A DNA stretch of 64,000 nucleotides from Novosphingobium guangzhouense (GCF_002896965.1 NZ_LYMM01000084.1:1-64000), one strand, 5' to 3'. Positions 35,859 through 44,879 are shown, counted from the first letter of the stretch. Notes: generated by a model not told the origin, from the letters alone. Numbers and translations are program-made.

Positions 35859-36157
35859 GCCGGGGCAAGGCCGTTCCGGCTGGCTACCGCTGGGCGGTGG
35901 CGTCGCGGGTGGCAGGCGCATTTATCGGCGGTTACGCGCTGACGTCTGCCGCAACCGTGCTGCTCGCGCTCGTCTGGCCGCTTCCCAAGGCACAGGCGGT
36001 GCTGAGCGCATCCATGGCAAGCTTCGCGCTTTACGCGGGGTTCGTCATCTGGGCCTTCCATGTCCGTCGCCTGCGATGGATCTGGGGCGTCGTGCTGGGC
36101 GGCACAGCATTGCTGAGCGCGGCGGCATGGATGCTTGATGCGGGAGGCGCGGCGTGA
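35855..36157 (+). CDS. DUF3649-type small iron-uptake membrane protein
   Basis: A 100-residue protein with three hydrophobic segments (about 17-40, 48-68, 73-95). Size, position after a PepSY protein and before a DUF3325 protein match the DUF3649 family found in siderophore-uptake operons. It overlaps both neighbours by four bases. Molecular role unknown; probably a subunit accompanying the reductase-like membrane protein. Confidence 0.75.
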   Translation: MSRGKAVPAGYRWAVASRVAGAFIGGYALTSAATVLLALVWPLPKAQAVLSASMASFALYAGFVIWAFHVRRLRWIWGVVLGGTALLSAAAWMLDAGGAA

Positions 36158-36981
36158 GCGGCGTACATCTCGCCATGCTGGCGCTGAGCTTCCTTGGCTT
36201 CGTGGCGCTGGCCGTGGGGACCGAGCGCCATGCCAAATATCTGCTGCATACCGTGCCCGCAGCGCAATGGCGGCTGGCGGCGCGGATCGGGGGCTGGGCG
36301 CTACTGGCAGGCGCACTGGCGCTTGGTATCACCGGGCTTGCGACGGCCGGGGTCGGTATTGCCATCTGGACCGGATGGATTTGCCTCGCTGCGGTCGCGC
36401 TCGTCTTCGCTCTGCCTAAATGGCCGTGGCAGCCGCCGGTCAAGTCCAGCGCGGAACGCAGCCCGCGCAAGAAGACCGCGCTGGTGGACGAAGCGCCGAC
36501 CCGCCAATCCCGGCGCTGGATTGGCTGGCTTCTGCTGGCATCGACCGCCGGGGCCTTCACAGTTGCATTCGCTCAGGTCGAAACCAAGCCATTGCAACGC
36601 GAGGATGCGATACATGATCAGGTCGGCCCCTGGGCTTTTACCTTTGCCGAGACTGACCGCGATGGTCCCGAACTGGTCGACATGGATGTGCCGATGAAGG
36701 CCTATCGCCTGCGCTTTTGCGAAAGCTGCGATAACCAGATCCTGCGCGTCACCCTCAAGGTCAATCGCCCGCGCGCCATGCGCGCTTCGGGCATCGCGTT
36801 CGAGGGCGCACGCTGGGAGCGTTCGGCACAGATCCAGTTGCCCTCCAATCTCACCGGCAAGAGCGAATTATGGATGACGGTCGTGGGCAAGGATGGCACG
36901 GTTCATCAGGCATCGTGGCCGATGGCCGCCGTCTCGCCTGCTACAGTTGCCTGGTTCGCCAGGCAGGAGCACACGAAATGA
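36154..36981 (+). CDS. DUF3325-like membrane domain joined to an unrecognised soluble domain
   Basis: Starts with GTG in a GTGA overlap. Residues 1-90 have three hydrophobic segments and look like DUF3325, normally a protein of about 100 residues. After a basic linker (about 100-128) a fourth hydrophobic segment (IGWLLLASTAGAFTVAFA) leads to a 125-residue presumably periplasmic domain containing RFCESCDNQIL, a possible metal or thiol motif. I do not recognise this domain. The fusion puts a candidate metal-handling domain beside the PepSY system. Confidence 0.7.
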   Translation: MSGVHLAMLALSFLGFVALAVGTERHAKYLLHTVPAAQWRLAARIGGWALLAGALALGITGLATAGVGIAIWTGWICLAAVALVFALPKWPWQPPVKSSAERSPRKKTALVDEAPTRQSRRWIGWLLLASTAGAFTVAFAQVETKPLQREDAIHDQVGPWAFTFAETDRDGPELVDMDVPMKAYRLRFCESCDNQILRVTLKVNRPRAMRASGIAFEGARWERSAQIQLPSNLTGKSELWMTVVGKDGTVHQASWPMAAVSPATVAWFARQEHTK

Positions 36982-37340
36982 CAGCGCTAAGGAGATCACT
37001 CGCCTGTGTGCTGGCCGTCATCGTCGTCGGCTTCTCCACGCCTGCGCTGGCACATGAGCCGATCCTCAAATGCGTGTTGCTGGACGCGGCGACTGTCCGT
37101 TGCCGGGGAGGCTATGCCGAAGGGGAGACAGCGCAGGGCGAGCGCCTGGAGGTGATCGATCATGCCGACAGGACGCTGCTGGCCGGCAAACTGGGCAAGG
37201 ATGGCACGCTGACCTTTGCGCGGCCAAAAGGCCCCTACTATGTCCTGTTCGATGTAGGGCCTGGCCATCAGGCGATCGTCGAACATGATGAGATCGGCCT
37301 GCCCAGAGCAAGCGACCGTGCCCGTTGGGTGAGGAAATGA
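36978..37340 (+). CDS. Small exported protein of the siderophore operon
   Basis: The 120-residue product has a signal peptide (hydrophobic 8-25, cut near ALAH) and a mature part of about 95 residues with alternating strands (GGYAEGETAQGERLEVIDHAD, PYYVLFDVG), reminiscent of a small beta-sandwich such as the N-terminal parts of nickel/cobalt-associated proteins. Two cysteines (KCVLL, RCRGG) could form a disulfide. Overlaps the previous stop by four bases. Function unknown; presumably periplasmic. Confidence 0.7.
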   Translation: MTALRRSLACVLAVIVVGFSTPALAHEPILKCVLLDAATVRCRGGYAEGETAQGERLEVIDHADRTLLAGKLGKDGTLTFARPKGPYYVLFDVGPGHQAIVEHDEIGLPRASDRARWVRK

Positions 37341-37344
37341 GCGC

Positions 37345-38157
37345 ATGACGGTCAATCGCGGCAGCGTGCGTCTTGCTCATCCGGCCTATGATGCGCCGGA
37401 CGATCATGCACGCCGGACGGGCCTTGCCGAGATGGAAGGGATGTCTGCAGCGTCAGGACGGCAGGCGTCGGGGCGCTACGCGGACCAGCCGATGACCTGG
37501 CAGACGCGGCTGTTCGGGATGGGTGGCGTTTGCGGCGTCGCAGTTGTCTTGGCCGCAGGTCTGTTTCTTTCCTGGCAAGTCTATACCGTTGCCAAGCCCA
37601 AGCCGGCACTAAGCGTGTTCGACGTTGCCGCCCCTGCCGCACCGCCCGAGCCGCAGCGTGAGATGCCGCCCGGCCCTGAACAGGTCCAGAAGGAGAAGGC
37701 GCAGGTTCCGCCCGATCGCCCCAGGATCGAGGTTCCCGAAATCCAGATCCCCAGCGAAAACCCGGTTACGCTGGTTGCGGCCAAACCTGTCATCGATCCC
37801 GGCCCGCCGATCGAGAAGACCACAGCGCCGGAAACCAAGCCGGCCCCACCCGCGCAGAAGGCCAGCGATGCCAAGCCTACCTGGGAAGGTCTGGTGCTGG
37901 GCGCGCTCAACAAGGTGAAGCGCTACCCGCGCGAGGCGTCGTTCCGGCGCCAGCAGGGCGTGCCCTACATCCGCTTCGTCATGAACCGCGATGGCAAGGT
38001 GCTTTCCGTGCGGCTGGAGCGGTCGTCCGGCGTCCGCTCACTCGATGCCGAGGCCCTCAGCCTGCCCAGGCGCGCTTCGCCGCTGCCCAAGCCGCCGGAG
38101 GAGGTGAAGGGCGACAGTATCGAACTGGTGGTTCCCGTCGAATTTTTCATGTCCTGA
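37345..38157 (+). CDS. tonB: TonB energy-transducing protein
   Basis: A 270-residue TonB: one membrane segment (about 55-78), a Pro/Glu/Lys-rich periplasmic spacer (about 90-185) and a C-terminal TonB domain (about 190-270, YPREASFRRQQGVPYIRF, SSGVRSLDAEAL). The 54-residue cytoplasmic N terminus is longer than usual; an internal ATG at 37492 would give a standard length, but GAGG ten bases before 37345 supports the longer form. Last gene of the operon with the PepSY protein, so it is probably dedicated to the two siderophore receptors upstream. Confidence 0.9.
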   Translation: MTVNRGSVRLAHPAYDAPDDHARRTGLAEMEGMSAASGRQASGRYADQPMTWQTRLFGMGGVCGVAVVLAAGLFLSWQVYTVAKPKPALSVFDVAAPAAPPEPQREMPPGPEQVQKEKAQVPPDRPRIEVPEIQIPSENPVTLVAAKPVIDPGPPIEKTTAPETKPAPPAQKASDAKPTWEGLVLGALNKVKRYPREASFRRQQGVPYIRFVMNRDGKVLSVRLERSSGVRSLDAEALSLPRRASPLPKPPEEVKGDSIELVVPVEFFMS

Positions 38158-38181
38158 AAACTCCATTGGGAGAGTGTCTCG

Positions 38182-38586
38182 TTGGCAAGAATTGCCCAAG
38201 GGTCGCCGCGTCGAACGGTGATGGCGCTGAAGCGCCGCTCGTTTACCGAACAGCGCGTCATCCGTATGCTGCGAGGAGATCAGACCGACGATCGGGCTCT
38301 TTTCCTTTATGAAGAGCAATTTGGTCGACTACGTGATCTGGCGCACCGCGCGGGCATGCGCGTCAATCCGCCGGGCACCGCCTGGCTCGGCAGTGACGAG
38401 CTTTTGGTACTGGCATGGTTGGCACAGGCCCAGCGGGTTTTGGGCTATACGAAATCATTCCACCGCGACGCCACGCTCACGCTCACCGTAGTTCACTGCG
38501 CCGGCACCCTCAACGCGCTGGGTATACAACTGCCGCCCCTTACGCTCCAGCATGCGTCGGCCCAGCCATCCGAGGAAACGGAATAG
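38182..38586 (+). CDS. Hypothetical protein
   Basis: A 134-residue protein that I do not recognise. The TTG at 38182 has GGGAGAG eight bases upstream and is a credible start; the ATG at 38221 would remove 13 residues and has no good site. The N terminus is very basic (QGSPRRTVMALKRRSF), the rest helical, with LLVLAWLAQAQRV near 75. No membrane segment or metal motif. It follows tonB by 24 bases and may be the last gene of that transcript. A small helical regulatory protein is possible but unproven. Confidence 0.6.
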   Translation: MARIAQGSPRRTVMALKRRSFTEQRVIRMLRGDQTDDRALFLYEEQFGRLRDLAHRAGMRVNPPGTAWLGSDELLVLAWLAQAQRVLGYTKSFHRDATLTLTVVHCAGTLNALGIQLPPLTLQHASAQPSEETE

Positions 38587-38750
38587 TTTCGCCAGCCGGG
38601 ACTGCGCGCGCGACAAAGACGACTTTTCCGCGTTCGAAATCCGGAAATCTGCCGTTCTCCTTGTTGGCCAGTCATGGGCATTCGGATGGGAAATCCGACG
38701 AGCCGCACTTGGAAACGGAAAAGCAGGGGGCGAGGGACCGGAAACGCTAG

Positions 38751-41627
38751 CTAGTTCCTGTAGCGGTTGTGCAGCCAGCCGATCCCGATCAGGCTAAAGC
38801 CGAGAGCGAGGAACGAGGCGATGCGCAATAGTCCTTGCAGTCCCGATGCATCTATCAGGAAGACCTTGCCTGCCGCACCGAGCATCAGCACCAGCGAAGT
38901 AAGGCGCCAGTCGCTCAGGCCCTTGCGGATGCCCCAGAGCAGGAACCCGACAGCCAACACAATGGCGAGCACCGACCGCCCTATGTTCTCCAGTTCCGTC
39001 ACGTTCCCGAGAACCAGGACCGAGCCTGCGAACAACTGGCGCAATGTCGCGAAAGCGAAGAGGAGAACAAGCGCCATGCGGAGCCCGTCGCCGACCCGCC
39101 GCAAGTTGCTGGGGAACTCGGGCACGATGCGTTCGAGGATCGATACTCCAAGGAACGTGATGCCGAATGCGGGCAGCAGCAGGTTGGCCAGGGGCCATGC
39201 GCCGACTGCCTGCTTGGCCCACAAGGGATCATGCAGCGCGACGGTGTAGACGAGGTTATGCGCCATGCCTGCCAGAACAAGCCCGATGGCTATGCGCCGC
39301 GCCGCCAGATAGCGCCATGCCAGCGTTCCCGCTGCCATTAGCACGGTTTCCCAAAGGCATCTTTCGGCAAGTCCGAGGCGGACGAAGGCGGCGTAGTCAC
39401 CGATGGCAAAAAGCTGCTTGTACAGGACGTGCGCGCCGATGAGGGCAAGCCCGCTCGTCAACGCCGCGCCGCCCATACGGGCGATATCAGTCAGGCGCAA
39501 AGGCATGCGCCACAGCATGAAAGCACCCGCGATTGCCGGCACCACCAGCCTTCCGATCGCCATGCCGACCGACGGCAGTTCTCCAACGTACACCGGATTT
39601 CCACCCAGCGACATCATGCCAGCCAGAAGCCAGTGGCCGATCGGCTGAAGCGCCCACAGTGCCAGCAGGCCGGCCACCGTCGCCCATGTCGGCTCCAGCG
39701 CCAGAACCTGCCGACGGCGGCCAGCCTCGACCAGAGCGATCAATGCGGCGCTGGTCACTACCGCAAGCCACGGGGCCGGGACGATCTGTGCAACCAGTCC
39801 ATAGCCGAGCACGGCCGCCACAGGCTGCAACACGAACCGTAGCATCGTGCCGCAATTGCGCCAGGCAAAGGCCGCCGTCACGGCGCAGAGCAAGCTCCAT
39901 CGCAGCACCGCCCGCGCGGGATGCGGAACCGCCGCAACTTCGAAAAGACGCGCCAGTTCGGCTGTAGTCTCGATCGTCACCACCAGCGCGATGACAGCCA
40001 TGACAAGGAAACCGAGAGCGCCCTTGGCCACACGCTGATCCTGCGCCATGACCGAAAGCCCGAGCAGCGTCGCCGCCACTGTGGCGATGACCATCGGCGC
40101 GCACCATTCGGGCAGGCCGACCAGCCCCGCCAGCGCCACCAGCACTCCAGAGCAGCACGACAGCAGCGCGAACCGGGCATCGCCGCCACGCTCGCCGTTA
40201 CGCCATCCCAGGCCGGCGCCAAGCATCGGCACGGCCGAGAACGCCAGCGCCAGCAGCGCGAACCGCAGATCCTGCCCCGGATGGCCTGCGTAGAACTGCC
40301 CGAAGCAGACGACATAGCCGCCGAGCGCAATGGCGCCGAGCAGCCCGACTTCAACGAGGCTGCCGTCTTCACGCCATACCCGCCAGAGCGCATAACCACC
40401 GTAGATCGCCGTGATCCCGGCCACGACAGAGGCAAACAGCCCCGCACCCGGCGTTGGCCAGACCGCGACGAGCCCCAGAGCGGTCAGTAAAGGCACGGCG
40501 ACTGTGCGCCGCAGAACCGGCGTGCGGCCGGCCAGCCACACGAACGCCAGCGAAAGCAGTCCGTAAAGGCCCCATGTCAGGGGCGCGAACTCGCCCCGCG
40601 CGATGATCAGCGCCAGTTGCAGCGCCCCGACCACGCCTGTCACCCCCCGCAGTATCGGCGCGGTGCGCCCTTCCACTGCCAGAGCAGGCAGGCCCAGCCC
40701 CAGCAGGAGCACCAGCAGGCCCATCGCCAGCGTCGATCCGCTGTCAAGATCGCCCATGGCGATGGTCAGCAGGGTCCAGCCCGCGCCGCCGGTCAGCGCA
40801 CCGATGCCCAGCCAGACCCAGCGCTGGCGTCGCGAAAGCAGGGTGATCGCGCCGATAACGACTGCGAGATATCCCGCCAGCAAGGGCACGCTGGGGCTTT
40901 GCGATTGGACGACGGCCGGAGTTGCCAGTCCCCCGACAAGGCCAAGCACTGCGCAAGGGGCCCCGAACCGCAGCGCCAGGCCGAGGGCGAACGCGGTGAT
41001 CGCGGTCAGCCCGACGAAAGCCGTGCCGGAACCGATCAGATCGTAGAGATTGGCAGCGGCCAGAACAGCGGCATAAAGCCCGCCCACACCGGCACCGACA
41101 AGGGCTTGAGCGACACGGGCATCGCGCACGACGTTCTCGCGCCGACGCGCAAGTTCACCCAGGCCGATGAGGGCGCCGCTGAAGAGCAAGCCCATCGCCA
41201 CGCGCACGACAGGCGACAGCAGGCCGGTGTCGATGGAGTATTTCACCATCAGCACAGCAGCCACGATCAGCGTGATGCCGCCCGCCCAGATCGGCAGCCT
41301 GCGCCCGAACAGATCCTCGAATCCGAAGCCTGACGACGCGGGCTTGTCCTCCACCTCGGTGGCGGATGCCGGTTCGGGCTCCACTTCTTCGGCAAACGGC
41401 ATCGGTTCGGGCGCGACCGGCACGAACTCGGCTACCGGATCGAGTTCGAGATCCGGGGCAGGAGGCGTTTCAGCTTCGACGTGCGCCTGCTGCACCGGCT
41501 CCTCCGGCCCGGCATATGCTGGTGCCAGGGGCTCGGCCAGCAAGCCCTCCACGCGGATAAGGCGTCGCCTTGTGTCGTAGAGCAGCGCGCCCAGTATGAT
41601 GGTCGCAAGCAGGAGGATCCCGGTCAT
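38751..41627 (-). CDS. Large DUF2339 polytopic membrane protein
   Basis: A 958-residue protein with about 25 or more hydrophobic segments. After an N-terminal anchor (ILLLATIILGALLYD) comes an acidic/Pro-rich linker (about 28-95), then LFGRRLPIWAGGITLIVAAV, the typical entry to the DUF2339 repeat of membrane helices. Start ATG 41627 has AAGG upstream; 19 further in-frame codons upstream lie in the operator region and are rejected. The gene is divergent from a sterol desaturase-tetR pair. Function of the family is unknown; cell-envelope roles have been suggested. Confidence 0.88.
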   Translation of the reverse strand: MTGILLLATIILGALLYDTRRRLIRVEGLLAEPLAPAYAGPEEPVQQAHVEAETPPAPDLELDPVAEFVPVAPEPMPFAEEVEPEPASATEVEDKPASSGFGFEDLFGRRLPIWAGGITLIVAAVLMVKYSIDTGLLSPVVRVAMGLLFSGALIGLGELARRRENVVRDARVAQALVGAGVGGLYAAVLAAANLYDLIGSGTAFVGLTAITAFALGLALRFGAPCAVLGLVGGLATPAVVQSQSPSVPLLAGYLAVVIGAITLLSRRQRWVWLGIGALTGGAGWTLLTIAMGDLDSGSTLAMGLLVLLLGLGLPALAVEGRTAPILRGVTGVVGALQLALIIARGEFAPLTWGLYGLLSLAFVWLAGRTPVLRRTVAVPLLTALGLVAVWPTPGAGLFASVVAGITAIYGGYALWRVWREDGSLVEVGLLGAIALGGYVVCFGQFYAGHPGQDLRFALLALAFSAVPMLGAGLGWRNGERGGDARFALLSCCSGVLVALAGLVGLPEWCAPMVIATVAATLLGLSVMAQDQRVAKGALGFLVMAVIALVVTIETTAELARLFEVAAVPHPARAVLRWSLLCAVTAAFAWRNCGTMLRFVLQPVAAVLGYGLVAQIVPAPWLAVVTSAALIALVEAGRRRQVLALEPTWATVAGLLALWALQPIGHWLLAGMMSLGGNPVYVGELPSVGMAIGRLVVPAIAGAFMLWRMPLRLTDIARMGGAALTSGLALIGAHVLYKQLFAIGDYAAFVRLGLAERCLWETVLMAAGTLAWRYLAARRIAIGLVLAGMAHNLVYTVALHDPLWAKQAVGAWPLANLLLPAFGITFLGVSILERIVPEFPSNLRRVGDGLRMALVLLFAFATLRQLFAGSVLVLGNVTELENIGRSVLAIVLAVGFLLWGIRKGLSDWRLTSLVLMLGAAGKVFLIDASGLQGLLRIASFLALGFSLIGIGWLHNRYRN

Positions 41628-41667
41628 GAATCGCCTTTCGATCTCATTCACACCAAACCTATCGATA

Positions 41668-41708
41668 AATCGAACGCTGTACAATAAATAATTAGACAGC
41701 GTTCGATT
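41668..41708. promoter_or_regulatory. Perfect 13-bp inverted repeat, probable TetR operator
   Basis: AATCGAACGCTGT (41668-41680) and ACAGCGTTCGATT (41696-41708) are exact complements separated by 15 AT-rich bases that could hold a -10 element. The site lies between the DUF2339 gene and the divergent desaturase-tetR operon, 41 bases from one start and 42 from the other. Most likely bound by the TetR protein encoded at 42892. Confidence 0.75.
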
Positions 41709-41749
41709 GTCGCGGTAGAGAGCCTCATCGACACTGGAGAAAGCCGCCC

Positions 41750-42889
41750 ATGACCGGGTTTCTGAAAAAGCTTGTTCGCGATCTTGAAGCCCCGATCGAA
41801 GCGCGCGGCTTCGGCACCGGCTGGTTTGCGGGATTCTTCGCGCTGCTGTTGGCCGCGGCCGGACTGTGCTTCGTCATCGCGCTGCGCTGGCCGGACTGGT
41901 TCGCCACGCCCGAGCTGGCGGTCGTACTCAAGTCGTCCGCCTTTCGCATCGTCGTTCACGCCACGCTGCTGGCATCCTATGCGCTGGCCCTGCTGAGCCT
42001 GCTGCTGCGCCCGCGCAAGGTGATGGGGATGACCGCGCTCATGGTGGCGCTCGCAGGGACGATCCTTGGCGGTGCGTCGGTACAGCCGCGCGAAATGCAT
42101 GACTGGGGTGTGTTCTTCGGCGTCGATTTCTTCGCTGTGAACCTTGTCGCCACCGGCCTTATGTTCGCCCCGCTGGAGCGCCTTGTCCCCCATCGCGACA
42201 AGCAGCGCCTGTTCCGGCCCGAATGGCGCGAGGATCTGTTCTACTTCCTCATCAGTTCGATGCTGGTGCAGCTCATCACCTTCCTGGCGCTTGCGCCGTC
42301 GAGCTATCTCAACGCGCACGGCACCGCGTTGTCCGGCATTCGGGCAGTGGTGGCCGGTCTGCCGTGGGCCGTGCAGTTCATCCTCGCGATGTTCCTGACC
42401 GACCTGACGCAGTACTGGTTCCACCGCGTATTCCACCGCATCCCGTTCCTGTGGGGCTTTCATGCGGTGCATCACTCGGCCCGTTCGATGGACTGGCTGG
42501 CCGGGGGACGGATGCACTTCGCAGAGATCGTGCTCCTGCGCGGCGTGACCTCGCTGCCGCTGCTGACGCTGGGTTTCCTGCCCTCGGTCATGCAGGCCTA
42601 CATCGGCATGGTCTATGTCTATTCCTCGCTCGTCCACGCCAACATCCGGGGCGACTTCGACCGCCTCGGCCGGTTTATCGTGGTGCCGCGCTTCCACCAC
42701 TGGCATCACGCGCTGGAGGCCGAGGGGATCGACAAGAACTTCGCGATCCACTTCCCCTGGCTCGATCGCCTGTTCGGCACCCATTACTTCCCCAAGGGCC
42801 AGTGGCCGCAAGGCTACGGCGTGCCAGAGGCGGTGCCGAGCGGCTACCTCGCGCAGATGCGCTATCCCTTCGTGCGAAAGGCGAACTGA
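41750..42889 (+). CDS. Sterol desaturase/fatty acid hydroxylase family membrane protein
   Basis: A 379-residue di-iron membrane oxygenase. The histidine clusters of the family are present: HRVFHR (about 225-230), HAVHHS (237-242) and HHWHH (323-327). About six hydrophobic segments, with the first 130 residues forming an extra membrane region. Acts on a lipid, carotenoid or hopanoid-like substrate at the inner membrane; the exact one is not predictable. It is followed after two bases by a tetR gene and probably controlled by the inverted repeat upstream. Confidence 0.9.
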   Translation: MTGFLKKLVRDLEAPIEARGFGTGWFAGFFALLLAAAGLCFVIALRWPDWFATPELAVVLKSSAFRIVVHATLLASYALALLSLLLRPRKVMGMTALMVALAGTILGGASVQPREMHDWGVFFGVDFFAVNLVATGLMFAPLERLVPHRDKQRLFRPEWREDLFYFLISSMLVQLITFLALAPSSYLNAHGTALSGIRAVVAGLPWAVQFILAMFLTDLTQYWFHRVFHRIPFLWGFHAVHHSARSMDWLAGGRMHFAEIVLLRGVTSLPLLTLGFLPSVMQAYIGMVYVYSSLVHANIRGDFDRLGRFIVVPRFHHWHHALEAEGIDKNFAIHFPWLDRLFGTHYFPKGQWPQGYGVPEAVPSGYLAQMRYPFVRKAN

Positions 42890-42891
42890 CG

Positions 42892-43500
42892 ATGGGCAGG
42901 CGATCTGATCATGGCCGCGAGGAACTGGAAGCGCTGATCCTCGACACCGGGCGGGAGGTCATGGCCGAAAGCGGCTACGCCCGCTTTTCCGCCCGCGAAG
43001 TGGCCAAGCGCATCGGCTATTCGGTGGGCACGGTCATGCACGTCTTCGGCAACGTCGACGGGCTCGTCATGGAAATCAACGCGCGGACCTTCAGGCACTG
43101 GAGCGAGTGGCTGGAAGACCGCCTCGAAGGCACGGAGGGTCGCGGGCGTATCCTCGTCCTCGTGCGCGGCTACTTCGACTTCGCTGAAACCCACCGCAAT
43201 CTGTGGGCGGCGATCTACGAGCACCGCGTACCGGAAGGCATGGACATGTCGGAAACGCTGGCGGCGCAGCGCGTCCGCCTTACCGGCGTGATCGCTCGCG
43301 AGGTTGCGGCTGTCCTGCCCCCGAACGATGCCGGGGATGCGGCGGAACTGACGAGTTCGCTCATCGCCACTGTCCACGGGCACTGCGCCTTCATGCTCGG
43401 CGGCACTTTCGCCCTGCTGGGCGTCGAGCACCCTGCGGAACTGGCAGCAGCGCGCGTCATGGAGACGCTGCAGGCAAGAGGGGCTCTAATCGGCGCTTGA
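42892..43500 (+). CDS. TetR-family regulator
   Basis: A 202-residue repressor: N-terminal helix-turn-helix (about 10-55, GYARFSAREVAKRIGYSVGTVMHVFGN) and a ligand domain with a TetR_C WHG-like pattern (FDFAETHRNLWAAIYEHR, and VHGHCAFMLGG near 163). Two bases after the desaturase gene, so co-transcribed. It probably represses its own operon and the divergent DUF2339 gene through the 13-bp inverted repeat; the ligand may be a lipid or acyl compound. Confidence 0.9.
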   Translation: MGRRSDHGREELEALILDTGREVMAESGYARFSAREVAKRIGYSVGTVMHVFGNVDGLVMEINARTFRHWSEWLEDRLEGTEGRGRILVLVRGYFDFAETHRNLWAAIYEHRVPEGMDMSETLAAQRVRLTGVIAREVAAVLPPNDAGDAAELTSSLIATVHGHCAFMLGGTFALLGVEHPAELAAARVMETLQARGALIGA

Positions 43501-43707
43501 CCGGAAAAGGGCATGCATAAGGTCAAAGTGATGCACGTTCTGACTTTGTCGACAACATGGGAACTGGACTTCAGGCCGGGAAACGGGGGGCTGAGAGGCC
43601 GTATTGGGCGGGCGTTTGGGGCCGGCCTTCAAGACTTGATGTTGATCGATCAAGCGCGGAAGAGAGGTCCTGTTTTCTTAGCCGGCGACAACGGCTAAGC
43701 GGTGTAT

Positions 43708-43938
43708 ATGACGGCATCCGAACTCGAAAATCTGCTTGTAGCTCGCCTTGTCCGGGAAAAAGGCGGCACCTCTCAGACATGGCGCCGGGCGCTTGGCAAG
43801 ATCATCGTGCGAGACGTGAAGACACATCCTCATTGCAACTGGGATTTCAGGCTTAGCGGTACTGATGCGCAGCATGCTGCGATCGAGCGCGTGCTTGATG
43901 ACGTGCGACTTGAACATTCAATCGTGGCAGTTGGCTGA
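43708..43938 (+). CDS. Small conserved hypothetical protein
   Basis: A 76-residue protein starting MTASELENLL (an upstream ATG-like codon at 43702 is two codons away). It has the pattern of a small alpha/beta domain: LLVARLVREKGG, TWRRALGKIIV, HPHCNWDF and a C-terminal helix AIERVLDDVR. I believe similar proteins occur in other sphingomonads, but cannot verify it here. The 207 bases between tetR and this gene hold no other feature. Function unknown. Confidence 0.6.
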   Translation: MTASELENLLVARLVREKGGTSQTWRRALGKIIVRDVKTHPHCNWDFRLSGTDAQHAAIERVLDDVRLEHSIVAVG

Positions 43939-43970
43939 GCGCCCGCATCGGTGACAGCCGCCGCGCGAAT

Positions 43971-44315
43971 TCAGCCTGATGCTGCGGCCAGCGTTGCCGC
44001 CACATGCGCGCGATTTTGCGTCCCCCATTCGCAAAGGGGCTGCAGGGCCTCCACCAAGGTCTTGCCAAAAGGCGTCAGCGCGTAATCGACCATCGGCGGC
44101 ACACGCTGGTGGTCACGGCGGATGAGTACGTCCATCGCGACGAGTTCGCGCAACTGCTGGATGAGAACTTTCTCGCTGATGCCCGCCACACGCTGTTTCA
44201 CCTGGGAAAAGCGGGTCGGACCATCCTGGATGTGATAGAGGATCAAGGGCTTCCACTTGCCTCCGATCACCTTCAACGAAACGTCGAGACCGCAAGGGCC
44301 ATCCGTTGTGTCCAT
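43971..44315 (-). CDS. HxlR-family transcriptional regulator
   Basis: A 114-residue winged-helix regulator: CGLDVSLKVIGGKWKPLILYHI (HxlR signature, Cys then GGKW), helix pair SEKVLIQQLREL and wing YALTPFGKTLV. The ATG at 44315 is used; a TTG two codons upstream is also open. Divergent from the SnoaL-like gene, with a repeat of the HxlR type in between, so probably its repressor. Confidence 0.92.
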   Translation of the reverse strand: MDTTDGPCGLDVSLKVIGGKWKPLILYHIQDGPTRFSQVKQRVAGISEKVLIQQLRELVAMDVLIRRDHQRVPPMVDYALTPFGKTLVEALQPLCEWGTQNRAHVAATLAAASG

Positions 44316-44326
44316 GGGCAATTTCC

Positions 44327-44346
44327 TACTTACCTTTAGGTAGGTA
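44327..44346. promoter_or_regulatory. HxlR-type operator
   Basis: TACTTACC-TTTA-GGTAGGTA is an imperfect inverted repeat (7 of 8 bases per arm) 12 bases upstream of the hxlR-like start and 92 bases before the divergent gene. TACTTACC/GGTAAGTA arms are typical of HxlR-family sites. Confidence 0.65.
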
Positions 44347-44437
44347 CTGCCATAATTGTAACTTGGTGTCTATCTGGAGTGCCCGGCGTCGCCCATGGCG
44401 GAGTGATGCCTGCCTCTCGCAACGAAGGACACTGGGG

Positions 44438-44851
44438 ATGACGCAGAATATTCAGACTATCGAAAAGCTCTATGCCGCAGCTGAAGGCGCCAGTCTGGAC
44501 CTTGCCGGCTTCCTGTCCTGTTTTGCGCCGGACGGCTATGCGCGCAATGTCCCTGCCGGGATCGATTTTCGCGGAGAAGACATCGCACTGGTCGCAAGTG
44601 GAATGGCTGAAGCCTTTCCGGACGTACATCGGGAAATCCTGCATGTCGATGCGACCGACAATCTTGTCGTCGTCGAACTGGCCATTCGCGGAGAGCATCG
44701 CGGCACCTTGATGACGTCGGCCGGTCCAGTGCCCGCCACCGGCAAGCGTATCGACGTGCCGTGCTGCGACGTGTTCCATATGAAAGAAGGCAAGGTTACC
44801 GCATTTCATTGCTATAACGCGGCCAATATTCTGCAGGAACAACTCGGCTAG
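44438..44851 (+). CDS. SnoaL-like/ester cyclase family protein
   Basis: A 137-residue cone-shaped fold protein of the SnoaL-like polyketide cyclase (NTF2-like) superfamily. Typical pattern: N-terminal helix TIEKLYAAAEG, DFRGEDIALVASGMAEAFPDVHREIL, then VVELAIRGEHRGT and C-terminal VTAFHCYNAANILQQ-like strands. Start ATG 44438 is preceded by a GGAC/GGGG region. Induction is expected through the divergent HxlR regulator, possibly by a reactive electrophile. Substrate unknown. Confidence 0.8.
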   Translation: MTQNIQTIEKLYAAAEGASLDLAGFLSCFAPDGYARNVPAGIDFRGEDIALVASGMAEAFPDVHREILHVDATDNLVVVELAIRGEHRGTLMTSAGPVPATGKRIDVPCCDVFHMKEGKVTAFHCYNAANILQEQLG

Positions 44852-44879
44852 ATCGCCATGGTAGGGCTGGTGGCGAACG

